A stretch of 64,000 nucleotides of DNA, from positions 42,606,794 to 42,670,793 of the forward strand of contig OZ026625.1 in assembly GCA_964020975.1 (NCBI GenBank). The letters are read 5' to 3'. Shown piece after piece: positions 22,773 through 36,768 of this stretch. This DNA comes from Hermodice carunculata (lineage: Eukaryota; Annelida; Polychaeta; Eunicida; Amphinomidae). The notes beneath the pieces are model-generated. The model saw only the letters and a program-made list of their open reading frames with translations. It searched no databases and had not been told where the DNA came from. A program made the position numbers and the translations under genes. Numbering within the stretch: the stretch's first letter is position 1; each line of letters starts with the position of its first letter.

Positions 22773-25700
22773 TCTATAATTTTATGTATGTAGTCCTACC
22801 TTAGTGAAGTTTCAACACACAACACAGAGATATGTTTAAAAAAATAACATTGTGAAGTTTTATTTTCAGTATAAAATCGAAAAAATGAAAGTTATCTCAA
22901 TGTTTATAAATAGGCTTACTAAAATTGCCTGCATAAAATTACTGCGCTGAACAATAATTCAAAAGAGTTGATGTCATGGACCGATGTTTACAACCAAAAC
23001 AGCCTAATTATTTGGGACAATAACCCACACATTGATACATATAAAAAAAACACAAACAAAGTGATCAAAAGTCTACCATATGATCATTTGTGTAGACCTA
23101 CAATTATCACAGCCTACACTTGCCTATCACTATGTGAATTGGCAGATCAATAGGACTGACACTTATACACATTCAAATGCAAGTCATGGAAATACCGCTG
23201 TTTTTCTCCTGGCAAAAGGTTAAGGTTTTTTTTTTTTTTTTTTTTGCTTTATTTTTCCCGACTCCAGGCAACTATCTGTTTCCGAGTTTCGCCAGTCCTG
23301 GGATTCTGCACCCTCGCCCCAGTGATGTTATGTCATTAGTGTCACATGCAATCTCCGCTTGAGGCACTCCATTAACTAAAGGTCAGAATTTGACAATGAA
23401 ACCAGCTATCTTAGGTGTAGGCACATGAATAGTGTCTCTTGTATTAACAGGAGGGTATTAGTAGATTATATGGAAAGGGTAACCTCTATCCCTGATAACA
23501 ATACTGCTGCAACATCTGGAAGCAATGTTGAAATTAAAGCACACAACCTTGACGTTCAAACGTCATTTTGTTTCAAAGCATGGTGTCCTTCTAAATGATC
23601 ATTTTATAGTCGACACTTGGTCATTAAAAGTAAAACTATTGTGGTGTCATAGCGTCCATTCTCTGTTGACATCTGAACATCTAGTCTCTCTCTTGACAGG
23701 CTTAGGCCCAGGCTTTAGGCCTCTTTCAGACTGCTTCAAAAAAAACTCCATGATTCTGAGCCTTACAGAGAAAATATCTCTAAACATGTGAGCAAAAAAT
23801 GAATTCAGGTTGTTTAGAAAATAATATTCAACATTCCCATTGAAGATTTCTTCCATCAATTATCCATTGATATGCGTTGTCATGAGCTACAGGTATGCCT
23901 CTGGGTGGCACCCAATTTTTTCTCCCCAACAAGACGCTGAGATTGTTGATAGATTATTAATACTATATCTCTCCAGGAGAGGCTTTCTTCTTTCAAGCAG
24001 CGAATCATGTTATGTGTACACTTGTGTACCAGTATCTGCAGTGCAGAATGGCATCTAATGTTTCAGTGGTGAACATTGTTCTGCTGGATTGTACCGGCTC
24101 AAAGGAGAGCAGAAACCCAGCACTATCCATCAAGAAACCAGAACCACTATCCAGTGCACGAGCCATGGGAATGAACAAACCAGTGGTTTGATGATTATGA
24201 AGAATTGGGTCATGAGCTAAATATTAAGGATATACCATCACATATATGGAACTGTTAAGAAACTGTATTGTAGGACTACTCTGTTGATCCAGAACTTAGG
24301 CCTAATAATTGGCACAGGCAGTCAAGCCATGTGACATTTTAACAACTGCGGAAACAGGAGAGACATCGACCATCCTTGAACCTTTGAAGGCTGCAGAAAT
24401 TTATTAGCCCAATATTAATCATCCACAAAGGAAAAAGGGTTCCGGGCATTATGGGAACACAATATGCAAAAGTTCTGCATGAAGTTGGTGTAACCTGTTC
24501 TGAGAAAGTAATGATAACAAGCGAACTTATAATATACATAGCTTTTGTATACTATAGACATGGATAACTCTATTACATCATAAACAGGCTACATGATCTG
24601 TGCTTGACAATTATCTTATAGTTACAATCATGAAGGCATATATAGTACTATTGAATTAAAGTTCAAGCAGGAGCGATCGGCTAGGGTCAAAAATAAACAA
24701 AAACAGTATAGGCTTACATAATACATAAAAAATACCTGGGGGAAACTGTTCCACAAATCACAGCATGCGGCGAGATATACACGCATATATGGAAAATAGA
24801 TATGTGCCTTAGGGCCCTTATTATTCTATGTTATTTTTATTGTAATAATATTTGTACTCAACAGATCTTTGTGTGCAATTTAATCAGGATTAATAATTCA
24901 TTGAAGTGAAGTGAATCAATATGTTTTTTAGAATAAAAAAATTAAAGTTTATTGCCTATATTATTTTCTGTTCATTCATGTAACTGAAGGGTACTTATAA
25001 ATGGCCTAGAGTCTTGGTATTGTGGAAATAGTCATTTTGTTTGATAACATATGTAAAGATTTTTCCACATATGGAGAGAGAAAACATGTGGAGTCTGAGT
25101 TGCCCAATGTCCTATTCATCATTTGGAGTCCTACTCTATTGTCCAATGATGTTCCCGCTCTGGACGTCACACTGTCAGATCCGGGCTATGATCATGATAC
25201 AACACCACACAGTTGTAGCTGTTGAAATTCTAAATTTTTGTAGAAAGTATTGCCAAGTAAATCATGCTACACTGTAGTTCGATTGTTTCTAATTGCCATA
25301 AATTGTATCACAGTTATCCTGTATGGACGTTACTCAAAGGCATACAGGTCCTGTCTTGAGAGATCAGTGTAATGGCGGACAAATAGTGGTAAAATAAAGC
25401 AGGGGTTCCATCCATAAGAAAGTCAAGTACCATGGAACAAAAACTTGCATTTTACAAAGGTGGTCATAAAAGTCAGATTGTCTGTCAATGGAGTCGTCTC
25501 ACAAAGCATGGGCAATTGTATATTATAAAACGAGCATCACACATGAGCCTGGACCACATGGACAGTAGGCCCAGGCCTTTCACTGTATATTAATTCCTAT
25601 TTGACCGTCAACATTTGAATTACGAGTGAAGGCACAATTTGACAAGGCCTATCATTCATACTGATATGTTATAAATATTTTGAACAGTGAAAATACATTT

Positions 25701-25900
25701 TTGGGTCCTCTCAGCATTATCAGTGCATGATTATGCAAAAGCTTGAAACAGTCAATTGTGGCACTCAGATTAGGCTCTGCGTTACCTGTCTCCAGAAATG
25801 GAGTAAAAGATCCAATTGAGTTAGGCTTGCTTATGAGGCCTAAAGAGGCTTTGATAACATGTTTTTCATGTAGCTCAACTTAAAAGTCAATAAATGTCTT
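22767..25900. other. Long stretch without identified genes
   Basis: A poly-T run lies at about 23227-23243. Frames of 60-90 residues (23525-23791, 23647-23859, 23840-24058, 25022-25277) overlap on both strands and show no family motif. Parts near 23.3-24.5 kb read slightly like degraded coding DNA, but I could not name a family. Confidence 0.35.
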
Positions 25901-28900
25901 AAATAATATTTTTCTGACGAACAAAGCTTGTGGTAGAAAATTTGCAATCTGATATTTTGATTGTTAGATACAAGATCCGGTTCCATCGTCAAAGCATTTA
26001 TGACAGTAAGCCAACCACTATCGGTGCATGTCATAAAACAAGGAAAGTGCAGATACATAGCTTTATGGTAAAGCAGACATATGTGAACAGAGACTTGAAT
26101 TTTCACATGGCATTCCCCTTGACTGTATGTGTCTATTTTCAGCCAGGCATGCGAACACGCACACACAAAAACACACACACAGACAGAAATATGTCAGGTG
26201 TTTGTGTGATTATTGGCAAATCACCAGTCAGCGCTGAACTGTCTTCACTATTAGTGAACAGGCCTTTGGTTTTTCTTAAAGTAAAACCCAAGGGCCTTTT
26301 CATTGATGAGTGAGGTATAGGTTAAATTTCCACGCATAAAAACGTTAACGATTGTGCATTTGCATCTAATACGTGAAATATCTTTGATGATGCTCAAACT
26401 GGATCGAGTGTAATTTCAGCTTTCAGGACACCAAAAAAATTGGAGAGGTAATTCTTACTTCAGTCACATTAATTCTTAACTACTGAAAGCAATCTGGCCA
26501 TGTGACACCTTTGTTAATATGGCACTTTGCACTTTTTTGTACTTAAGAATTATTGCATATATTTACAGGGGAATGCGCTAAGTTTTATATGTGAAATTCA
26601 ACTACAGGGCCAGAATGTAACCATACCATAGCTTGAATTAGTTTTTGAAAATTGATAAGCATTTTATGCAGTTAGTATAACTTGATTAGCACTCTGTTAC
26701 AAAGAAAACATTGATTAGCCTCAGTTTAATTTATATGGCAAATTACGATGAATATTATGTTATTTTGAGCTTAGCACACCACTGGTACAGCCGATGATTG
26801 CTTAAGCTGCTTGTAAAGCCTTATGTAAAAGTTAAGCCCACTAATACCACAAATTGTATGATATCTTTCTGGTATTGTGCCTTTTAATAAGACCCTCTAT
26901 GAATTTATGACAGTTTAGATGTGTTATTTCATGGATGCCCGCACCTTTCCCTTACAGATAAATATTATCTCTGTGTGTACCCAATATGTTCATGGTGCTA
27001 TGCAGCATTTCTCTTAAACGAGAAAGGATTTCAAATTCTATTTGTTTATTGTCACACATGATGATGCTTGTACAATCTTATGATGCATGAACTCCAGCGT
27101 TGACAAAGCTACTTCAGCGGGCCTAAAAATGGAAAACACGTAGCAGAAAACAGCATGCACATCAACACTATCAATACAAGCTTACCAAATTCTATGCCTT
27201 GCAACAGCAGCTAGTATGCCACAACTCTCAAAGCACTTTCAACAAATCATTACATAATTGTTGACCTTTCATACATGCATTGCGGAGTGTAGATTATAAC
27301 TGAAGTTAAGCTTCATGTGGGTCTATTTTTAATGCCAGCAGTACATGTGAAATGAAAATATGTATCAGTCTGTATACATTTCACACATATAAGCTGCTAG
27401 GGAAAACATCCTTCCAAATTCGTGAGTAGGCCCAAATGTTGTCTGTCTGTGTACAGTAAGTTACCTTAAGTGTTATGCAATATTTCTGTTTGATTTTCGA
27501 ATTCACATAATTTATGTTCCCAGGCAAGTTGGGTGCCCATCTAAGTGAAAACCTCTACATGTATGTCTTTTACCATTGTCAAGTACAACTCTGTCGGGCC
27601 TCAAACTAGAAAACAGGTGCCCATGAACATCACCCTTCTCAACATTTCCAGCATGTGTTCACAGCCATGCAACACACAAGTGTACCCCAACTTTCAAGCC
27701 ACCTTCAATACAAAACATTGTCAGTGCTGATTCTGCTGCTAAAAACTCTCACTCACTGCTAGGCCCGACTTTAAGTCTACTTTAATGCCGCGTTTTGTGA
27801 AGCCCATGATTCGGTATATAGTCACAAAGTTGGCATCTATTGAATTCTAATCAATTTATTTATGAAGTCCTGTTTAACATGAAAAATGGTCAGGACCATG
27901 ATATGACCTGGCAGACCAAAACAACGTCTGTGATCCATTGAATTGCTCATGGACTAATATCAGGTCCAAGCTCCTGCACTTTGCAAATGCTGAACCACAG
28001 GTACAAAAAGATCAGAATACGTAACTGGCTGTCAAAACTGCAGAATTACCATGTAAGGTGATTCTCATGTAAACCTAAGTGTTGAAGGCAAGCTACAAAT
28101 GTTCATTTTTTGCCTCTGCTGTAAACAGTTGCCCAGTCCCTCCAGAACCTTAAAAAATCCAGCTTGGCTTGGCGGTCGCAAAATTTATTAGAGAATAAAA
28201 ACTGCCCACCTCACCACTCCCCATCTTCATGCTATTTGATCAATCTGTACATCCAAAAGCCAGACGATTAACTACCTTCTGGAAGAGTAAAATGAGAATA
28301 ATATATACCTTGTTTTGAAAATGTGGGTGGCTGAAGTTGAAGAGAAAGTCTGGGTTGTCCCAAATGATGTCACTTCCAGTAAAAAGCCCGAGCATTGCCT
28401 AAACGGATGCATTGCCAAGTAAACACTACAAAATTGAACGTTTACTCTGAAAGTATCATGATTTATATATTTATATATCTGCTGTAAATTTTTTTTAAAT
28501 TACCAACTAGCAGACCCATATGTGCTGGGAAGCCTTTCCTGTGATCTTTAAGATAAGGAAACGACGTCGACATGATGTTTATATTGCCATCTGTTAAAGG
28601 CTTGCAAAATCATTTATCTCTCTGCAAGTAGTTTGCACCTCAGAATGATATTGTTTATCACACTACATAGTCAGTATGTGTGCTGTTTACCACGGCTGTA
28701 CTTTGTAACATCAACCTGGCTGTAAAACTTCATGGTGTAAAATTCCACTTTGTGCATCAGCTTGTGTTTTGGCCACTCATCTCCTCACTTTCTGATGATA
28801 AAGATATTGGTCGTCAATATTGATTTTTATGTCCTAGAGCTGACACACTTAAGCGTAAATTTGTGTATTACTGTCATGAAGTTAAAATTGTATTATATTT

Positions 28901-29829
28901 CTTTGTGCAAAGCCTAATTCGTGGTAAACTACAGCTAACAGTGTTTCAGCAATTCCTAGTGTTTTATAGTAACGCCTTCAGATAGAATATGGGGCCCCAC
29001 AGATCTTGCTCCCTAAGTAATATGTTTTACAAAACAATGTACTTTCATATGAAGAACTGTAAAACGGTGTAAAGCTTCCTTTGTAAGCTACACAGAGGGA
29101 CAAATGAGTTACTCGATTCAATAACAGCAACGCACAAGCCTCCATCTTTGCACAAAGATGACACATGACATTTTTTATGTCAACAGGCATTCATATAGCT
29201 GCCCGTGTGCATCAGCATGTGATATTTTCACCAGTTTCGTTTTTTTAATCTGTGTATGTGTATGTGTATGCTGTTCAATATAGACTTTGTTTTAGCTTGA
29301 AATATAGCTCTCTTATCTTCTATTTGTCATTTCACACGTATTGAACGTTAATGATTCACACTTATAATCAGCTAGGTCTTTTTACAAATAATATACGGTA
29401 ATTGGCTGCTCCCTTACAATCTATCTGTGATAATCAGATGAACTGGCGCATGTAGTGAGATGATTTTTGTGAACGACAGACCAGGACTTGGCCATAAAAG
29501 AGCGATAATGATTAACAGGAGAGGCATATGAGAATGGGCCATTTGAGGCAGATTCTGCCCAGCTAGTCACACTGCCGATGAAACCACTGGGAGACACAAC
29601 CGTTCCTTCAGCACTCCACCTGCGCGATGGCGACTGAAGGATAGTGGTCTTCTGACCAGAAGATGTTTCAGGGGTCACATTTTAAAATACGAGCATCACT
29701 TTAGTTGCTTAACATAATGCCAACAGCATGTGGATTGGACACTCCAACAATAAAGGGGGTGTTGTTTTCGAACAAATCAATGTTTTGTATGGAGAAAGTG
29801 GGTGGTGGGAAATGGGTGTGTCCTCGATT
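25901..29829. other. Long stretch without identified genes
   Basis: A 127-residue plus-strand frame (25930-26313) runs over a (CA)n-like tract near 26158-26185 and has no domain signature. The remainder is AT-rich unique-looking sequence with occasional 'gattagca' words near 26.66-26.72 kb. The minus-strand frame at 29421-29678 is serine-rich and unassigned. Confidence 0.35.
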
Positions 29830-30730
29830 GGGTAAAAGATATGTGAACATGAGTAGTGAATGTGGCCACCAAGCTTTTTCAAGGGAACCTGGACCCTCTT
29901 TGGTATGATTTTGGTGAGCTTGGCTATGTCAGCCTTGGGAAATAAGTTCCACTAGTCTATGAGATATTGCTCTAGTTGATCCAGGGTGGCAGCAGGTACT
30001 TTGTACTAGTCCCTGGCTGGGCTGCCAAGAACATCCAATTAATGTTTAAAAGGGCCATAGGACAGGAGGTGGGGCTGCCCGTGGCAACATTGGAATGCAA
30101 CTTTTCGCATGATCACATCTGCACAGCCCTACCTTGTTAGAGTCCCATTTATTGTGACAAGTTTTATTCTTCCTGCTCCCATGGTCCACATCACGATGCC
30201 ACTGTCCATAGCTGTCATGTTCCACCCTGTATTCACCCACAAATCCCTCTTGTGGTAATCAAGGCAAATCATGACTCATACTGCTCCATTGATCTCTGGT
30301 CAATCTGCATGTTATTGGCACCAATGTATCTGTGACACCTTGTGTGCAGGAGCGAGAGAGATGTGAGTGACAGGGCAGTATGACATCCTTTTGAGCAATA
30401 CTAGTCACATGTGGATTGTATACAGTAATGCTGCAATGATACAGTAATGGTGCTTTTGCTGATTGAACCAATGCATGGAAAGAAACCAGTGTCTCTCCAC
30501 GTATTGCACCAGCTCATGGATAACTCATTACTCCCATCTGAAAGCCTTGGTCCTCTGGATCCAGCTTTTTTCTTGCATCCTCTTGTTAAAAATGTTCCCC
30601 GCTACCTCTCTACCGCTGGTCTTGCCCACCCCATTCTCCTTGGAACTTCACACTGGAAAAGACCAGCATCCTGCATGGCAATGATCCTGCCATTGTCAAA
30701 TTCAGAAAGCCTAACCCGTCTGTTGTGCAT
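29830..30730 (-). pseudogene. Tc1-like (Tc1/mariner) transposase, decayed
   Basis: Reading starts at a plausible ATG (30728-30730) with 'RRVRLSEFDNGRIIAMQDAG', then 'RRMGWARPAVER': this is the first helix-turn-helix of Tc1-like transposases. Near 30.2 kb 'SGIVMWTMGAGRIKLVTING' fits the block around the second catalytic aspartate (VMVWG...G in the family). The end near 29.85 kb reads 'LDQLEQYLID', 'WNLFPKADIAKLTKIIPKR' and 'KLGGHIHY', matching the conserved C-terminus. The span of 900 bp is close to the usual 1 kb. The frame is interrupted, the first stop following VER near 30.61 kb, and several frame changes occur after it. I found no terminal inverted repeats. Confidence 0.78.
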
Positions 30731-32149
30731 ACTGGTGGTTCCTTATGAAACCCATGGACACCCGAATAGAAAAAACACACTTTTTGCACCTTTGTGGCTG
30801 CTATCTCATTGTCAGGAAATTTTGTTTTGTGCGACCAATTAGGCATATTATTAGCTATCCTGTCCTTGTTACATGGCAGTCCATGTGACACTTATATTCA
30901 GTGACAGTTACAACAATCTTTTTTCATGGAAAAAATTTATATATCTCAACTTATGGCTTGATGTATGAATAGATGCATGGACTCAGTCAGTGGAAAAGAA
31001 AACCATGGCAACATTTCTTTGTGTATGCTGCATGATCACCGAGATCAAGTGCTTAGACAGCATGCAATTTGCAATATGACTTCATGAATAATGACAACTG
31101 GAGTTTATGGAACTCCTGAAATGGAACCAGTTTTGATAAGGCCTACCTGGGTACATGTATGTTCATCAGGGCAAATAAATTTGAGTCAGCAAACATGCTG
31201 CTTGCATCCCCATGGGCAAGGAACCACTGGTTGCTGCTAATGGCAAAGGATGTTTGGCCTGCTAAACTGTGCAGTGATCTAGTGCCAGATCCTGGGCAAG
31301 AAGACCACTGGCAGAAGTTGCACTGGCACTTCTTTGCAGCATGTTATACATAAATTTCCGCTGATACAAACTGGCAACAGCATAATTGTTGGTTGATGGA
31401 CTGAAGGTTCTTATGAGCACTTGGTTGAAAAATCACATTGGGGTCACACCAGACTGAATGAGCTGAGCACACATGGTGTGCTGTGTGCTGTGATTTGTTT
31501 GTGTCCAGTTAATATTCCAGCATAAAACTCCAAAACTAGGCCACTTTCATCTAAGCAACTTTCAATGGGGCCTTCGTTTGCCCAGCCAAGTGCCCAACTT
31601 GGCTTGGCCAGTAGGGTTACATGATAGGCAAACAGGTAATGAGGTGTACCCCGACATATAAAATAGTCAATGTGACATAATTACGCATGTAGATGTTTGT
31701 CAATGTGAATGGAGATGTGAACAACGTTGATACCCAAATGTTTGTGACTGTAAATACAAGTAGAGAGCTTCTGGTAAGAGAGTCCACTTGACCAAGTTTG
31801 ATATGCATTTTGGTCTCATTCTACTGTTCATTTGACCTTGAAATGACCTTTAACACCAAAATGTAGGTATAAGCAGATTTCAATGTCATTTTTGACCCAA
31901 TTATTGATACATATACTGAAAATAACTATTTAATTCGAAAGCAATGGAGTGTTTTTTTATCAATGTATAATAGAAACCAAGGGAAGCACCATTACCCAGA
32001 TGTTGGCCAATTTATCATATTCGCTGAGTACCAATTAGTGCCCCAAATGAAAAATATGTTAAACTCTGGATTCTACGGTTAGACAAAATAGTGCAGAAAC
32101 TTGTTAGAGCCTTCTATAAAGAACATTTCTGTCCCTTTTCAGCAAAAAT
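30731..32149. other. Gene-free stretch
   Basis: It may include the ends of the Tc1-like transposon, but no inverted repeats were recognised. A TGACCTTGAaaTGACCTTT pair lies near 31832-31851. Nothing else. Confidence 0.35.
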
Positions 32150-32915
32150 TTGAAAGAGAGTTTTGGGAAAATCAGAAAAAAGCAAAAACACACGAAAATC
32201 ATTTCAAAATTGAAACGAATCACAGCACCGTCTGATGAACACATTAACAACCAGGTGTCCCCCAGAATTGTCCTTGTGCAATTTCAGAGCAACTGGGTTA
32301 ACTGTTTTGGAGACGATTTTTGAAAATTTGGCCCGAAAAAGACCGAAAGACTTAATAAAAAGGCAGAAATCATTGGATCGTGCCCAGCTAAAGAAACTCT
32401 GGCGGAGCCATTGAAAATACCAAAACATACGAAAATTCATGAAATTACTTGGAAAAAATTCGCAAAGGAGCCACCTGACGTGTCCCTGTGTGATTTCAAT
32501 GCAATCGGGTGAGCAGTTTCGGAGAATATATTTTTAAGATTCCCCCCCCCCCCAAAAAAAAATTATGACAGATACAAAAACCAATGGAGCACCATGACCA
32601 TTTGAAGAAAATTGGTAGAAACCCACTAGAAGAACATATCCACCAAGCATGAAGTGAATCTGGCTGACGATTTCGGAGAAGTCCAAAATGTGAATAAACA
32701 TTCGATGCTTATTGATTTACAAAGTAAACAACTGGAATATATGTAGTTGTGCACTCAAAATGAAAAAAAAAAAAAAGAAAAAAATCGTTAAAAACCAGGA
32801 CTCCATAGTAACACAATATAGTGAGCAAACTTTTTGGCCCTTCCACAAGGAGGTTCCTGAAGACTTTCACCGGAATCTGAATGAATGAAACCTTCGAAGA
32901 AAAAAATCAAAAAAT

Positions 32916-32953
<38 letters not shown>

Positions 32954-33430
32954 AAGCCGAAAGAAAAAAAATAACACAAAAAGGTAAAAAAAGCGCAAAC
33001 ATTTACAGCACTACCTGGTGAACTGATTTTGAAGCAATTGGGATGCCAAATTTGTCAAAAAAACAAACACAAAAAACAAAAAACAAAACAAAAGAAACAG
33101 ACCCCCAAAAAAACCAAAACAAACAGAAAAAAACATTGGACCGTGGCCATTGGAGCAAACTTGGTGGAGACCCCCTTGAGGAACATTGCCACCAAGTTTA
33201 AAGTAAATCCGGCTGACGGTTTCAGAGAAGTTGAAAATGTGAATTCCTATTTCTTTACATTAGACCTCAGGCCAAAAATCATTGAAAAAACAAAAACAAA
33301 AAATTAACCCCCCTCCCCAAATCAATAGAGCATGACTAGTTGAACAAACTTGAAAATGGTACACTAGGGAAACTTTGGCGCCAAGTGTGAAATGAGTCGG
33401 TTAAACGGTTAGAAAGAAGTCAAAGAGTGA
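32150..33430 (+). repeat. Cluster of dispersed repeat A with A-rich tracts
   Basis: At least four partial or full units in direct order: about 32150-32460, 32460-32710, 33000-33250 and 33300-33430. Each carries a 'caccaagyrtgaagtgaatc' or similar block and ends near 'gaagtygaaaatgtga'. A-rich tracts at 32764-32785, 32900-32952 and 33056-33135 separate them. Confidence 0.7.
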
Positions 33431-34159
33431 ATGCATCAAGGACAGAAGCACAGATGAAGGAACAATAGGCCATCCACATTGCTCAGTTTGGATGTGGTCA
33501 GTTGAGCTTAAGACATGTTCTGCAGTGCATTTTGATACAATGATTCTATGCAACCATTTTGGGTGAGGTTTTTTAATACATTTATGTGTCTTTCGGTAGG
33601 GCTGAGAAGTGTAGTAGAATTGTGATTACCTTGACGGGATTGCAAATTTTTCTCCCTAAAAAAAAAAAAAAAAAAAATAAGATAAAATAAAAAAATCCCA
33701 GTCTTTTCAATGCATCAGGTGACCATTAAAAGTATTGTCACATTCCTATGGTCACTTTTAAACTAGACACACTTCCATAGTTAAAAAACTGGAGCAGTAA
33801 AACATCATCTAATTACATCTTTAATGCTAATCACATTTTCACTTTCTTTGTATTTACACCAATAAATGCCATTATATTTGGCAAGTCAGAAAAGGGATAT
33901 AATAATAGATGTTTTCCTCTTTAACGTTGACTATCGTAGCACTCCAGTTTGTAGTAATGCGTAGGGTCAATTGTAATGCGGGGATTTCAATGTTAATCAC
34001 CCAAGCCTCAGAGCAAAAAGAGAAAAAATGCAGAAAAATGTGAAATGCAGTGCATAAAATATAGAGAAGCCAATCATTTTGGAACTTTAATGCAATGTGA
34101 TATTCCTAAATGTATTTTTGTACCTTTGTATTCTCATAGTCCATGCTGCTTCGTATCAT
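33431..34159. other. Gene-free stretch
   Basis: A poly-A run at 33657-33677. It otherwise appears unique up to the start of the 267-bp array. Confidence 0.4.
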
Positions 34160-34960
34160 GACATTTGCTTATCTGAGGTTGATATTAAATTTCTTGAACG
34201 CAAGAACAATCCTGTGGCACTTATAGTAGATAAATTTAATGACAAATTATGTCTCTGCATCCGCATGTAATATTTACTTTTTTTTCAAGAGATAATGTTT
34301 TGGAACATTGAATGCCCATTTAGTCTCCTCTTCATCCGTACATTTTGTTATTTACCAAACATAGGCTGTGTATAGCTCTTTCTAGATTACCGAAGAAGAA
34401 ACATAACCCAAGATGCCACTGATGTTGACATTTGCTTATCTGAGGTTGATATTAAATTTCTTGAACGCAAGAACAATCCTGTGGCACTGATAGTAGATAA
34501 ATTTATTGACAAATTATGTCTCTGCATCTGCATGTAATATTTATTTTTTTTCCAAGAAATAATGTTTTGGAACATTGAATGCCCATTTAGTCTCCTCTTC
34601 ATCCGTACATTTTGTTATTTACCAAACATAGGCTGTGTATAGCTCTTTCTAGATTACCGAAGAAGAAACATAACCCAAGATGCCACTGATGTTGACATTT
34701 GCTTATCTGAGGTTGATATTAAATTTTTTGAACGCAAGAACAATCCTGTGGCACTTATAGTAGATAAATTTATTGACAAATTATGTCTCTGCATGTGCAT
34801 GTAATATTTACTTTTTTTTCAAGAAATAATGTTTTGGAACATTAAATGCCCATTTAGTCTCCTCTTCATCCGTACATTTTGTTATTTACCAAACATAGGC
34901 TGTGTATAGCTCTTTCTAGATTACTGCAGAAGAAACATAACCCAAGATGCCACTGATGTT
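34160..34960. repeat. Tandem array, three copies of a 267-bp unit
   Basis: The word 'gacatttgcttatctgagg' starts at 34160, 34427 and 34694, exactly 267 bases apart. The units differ at only a few positions (for example cttatag against ctgatag), so the duplication is recent. A partial fourth start is not visible: after 34960 the sequence diverges at 'gttgaagttggg'. No coding content. Confidence 0.95.
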
Positions 34961-35079
34961 GAAGTTGGGCTCAGAAAAGACAGATGAACAGGGGATGATA
35001 CATTTTGATGTGAAAAGAAAAGAAGTGCAACTTATAGTACCAATGGCCACTTTTTTTTAATAATGTAAACATCAGTTGG

Positions 35080-35341
35080 AGTGCTAGATACCACAAACCC
35101 AACTTCCTTAAATGGCCTTTTTATGTTGCTCTACTCTGATAAGGTGAAGGAAAAAGTCTGAAAAATGTGTGAAATATCCTGACATGTTTTGAATGCAGAA
35201 GTTTTTAAGGAGTACTAGACACCACAAACCCAACTTCTTTAAATGGCCTTTTTATGTTGCTCTACTCTGATAAGGTGAAGGAAAAAGTCTGAAAAATGTG
35301 TGAAATATCCTGACATGTTTTGAATGGAGAAATTTTTAAGG
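35080..35341. repeat. Tandem array, two copies of a 131-bp unit
   Basis: 'ccacaaacccaacttc' starts at 35091 and 35222. The copies are nearly identical. The unit is unrelated to the 267-bp array 120 bases upstream. Confidence 0.95.
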
Positions 35342-36765
35342 AATTATCTTTGATATAATCTATTTCAAAAAAATATTCAATATAAGGTTGGTACGTCCAC
35401 CATACTGACATAATCAACTTCCATACGATCCGCCCACAGGAAAGACATTTTCGGTTTGGCACTCCCTCCATCGCCCTAGTGGACACACATTGCCTTGCAC
35501 TCCTTGGGGGAAGATACTTATTGGAACAGCCCCAAGTTTTCACATTTCACCTGTGGCTAAATTTAAAAATAACGAAGAAAGGGCAGGAAAAAATAAAAGT
35601 ATAAGCAAGTGTGATTACTCCATTGACTTTACTGCATGATACAGGCGTATTTCTGTAGACTGCAGGGATACATGAGATGTTTTCAACACCACGCCAAACC
35701 ACGGAACATAGGCAATCCTGGTGGCCAATGTGTGGTAACTCGCATGCCATACACGACAGTGACCATGGTACCTTAATGCCATTTTTTAAACATTTCAGAG
35801 ACAAGTCAGTTTAAACTTCTAAAATGCTGGCCTTACATCATATTTAAGAGTCACCATTGAACGAGTATCCACACTTACTACAGTGGCCGCTGGGACAATA
35901 CTTGCAATCCCAAAGGTGTTGGAAACATGTCCATGCTGTCCCACGGCTTTGGCTCATCTGCACCTGGCCACCAAGTGCCACCAAGTGGGATTTGTGACAT
36001 CTTGGAAAATTGTACAATACTGTCATCCAGGGAAGCAGTCATTAACATGAAAGGCCTGCACCACATTCCGGTATTTTTCATGAGAAAGCAGTATGAAGGA
36101 GGAGATCCCCTATTTGAAGTGTGGGGACCTAGTGCCACCTCAATTAGAGTAATAAGACGCAAAAGATAAGGTTTGTTACTTGTTAGGAGATGTACTGCTG
36201 CATTGTTGAGTCACAATGCACTGATTTACACAGTCAGCCAGAGCAAGTCCATCTCACTTTTTTAGTTAACTATAAACTCCATTGACCAATCAACAGCTCA
36301 GAACAGCTCCAATCTAGTAATATACGAACAATAATAAATGCCCCTTGATATAGAAATTTGGTGGCCAAAAATATTCAAAAACATCCTATACAAACCATCA
36401 TTGCAAATCCGACCATTCAGAGGAATTTTGGCACATTGTATTTGACATCCACCCGACAGGTCAATATCTGTCTGAAAGTGTGAATACATATGAGCCAAAT
36501 ATGTAGCACAATATTTTACAGTATGTGCATAAAATCTGAATCATGCATTGTATTGTAAGTGGTAGCATTCCTAGGCAACTGCGCAGGTGATCTCACAGAC
36601 CATGGACAAGGGCAAATTCTTTGTGCTGGCGGTTATTTTAACAGCCTCCAAGACCATGCAGGGTGGAACATTGAGCAATACCCTGGAACTGTGTATGAAT
36701 GAGATGCATCTGTTTCCAAGAGCAGCTTTTTTGTTGGAATCTGTCTGATGACCCTCCACATGTCT
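35342..36765. other. Stretch with unassigned frames
   Basis: Minus-strand frames at 35262-35543, 35547-35804 and 35878-36162 are 85-94 residues each. A 'RKCLSCGR' cluster and a following 'FFEIDYIKDN' are faintly like the cysteine-rich end of piggyBac transposases, but no catalytic block is convincing. Treated as unassigned. Confidence 0.3.
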
Positions 36766-36768
36766 TAG

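Noticed and set aside
25930-26313. 127-residue plus-strand frame
   Set aside because: It crosses a CA-rich simple repeat and has no motif, and a minus frame overlaps it.
35262-36500. piggyBac-like transposase
   Set aside because: Only a faint cysteine-rich C-terminal similarity; no catalytic aspartate block or TTAA-flanked ends could be shown.
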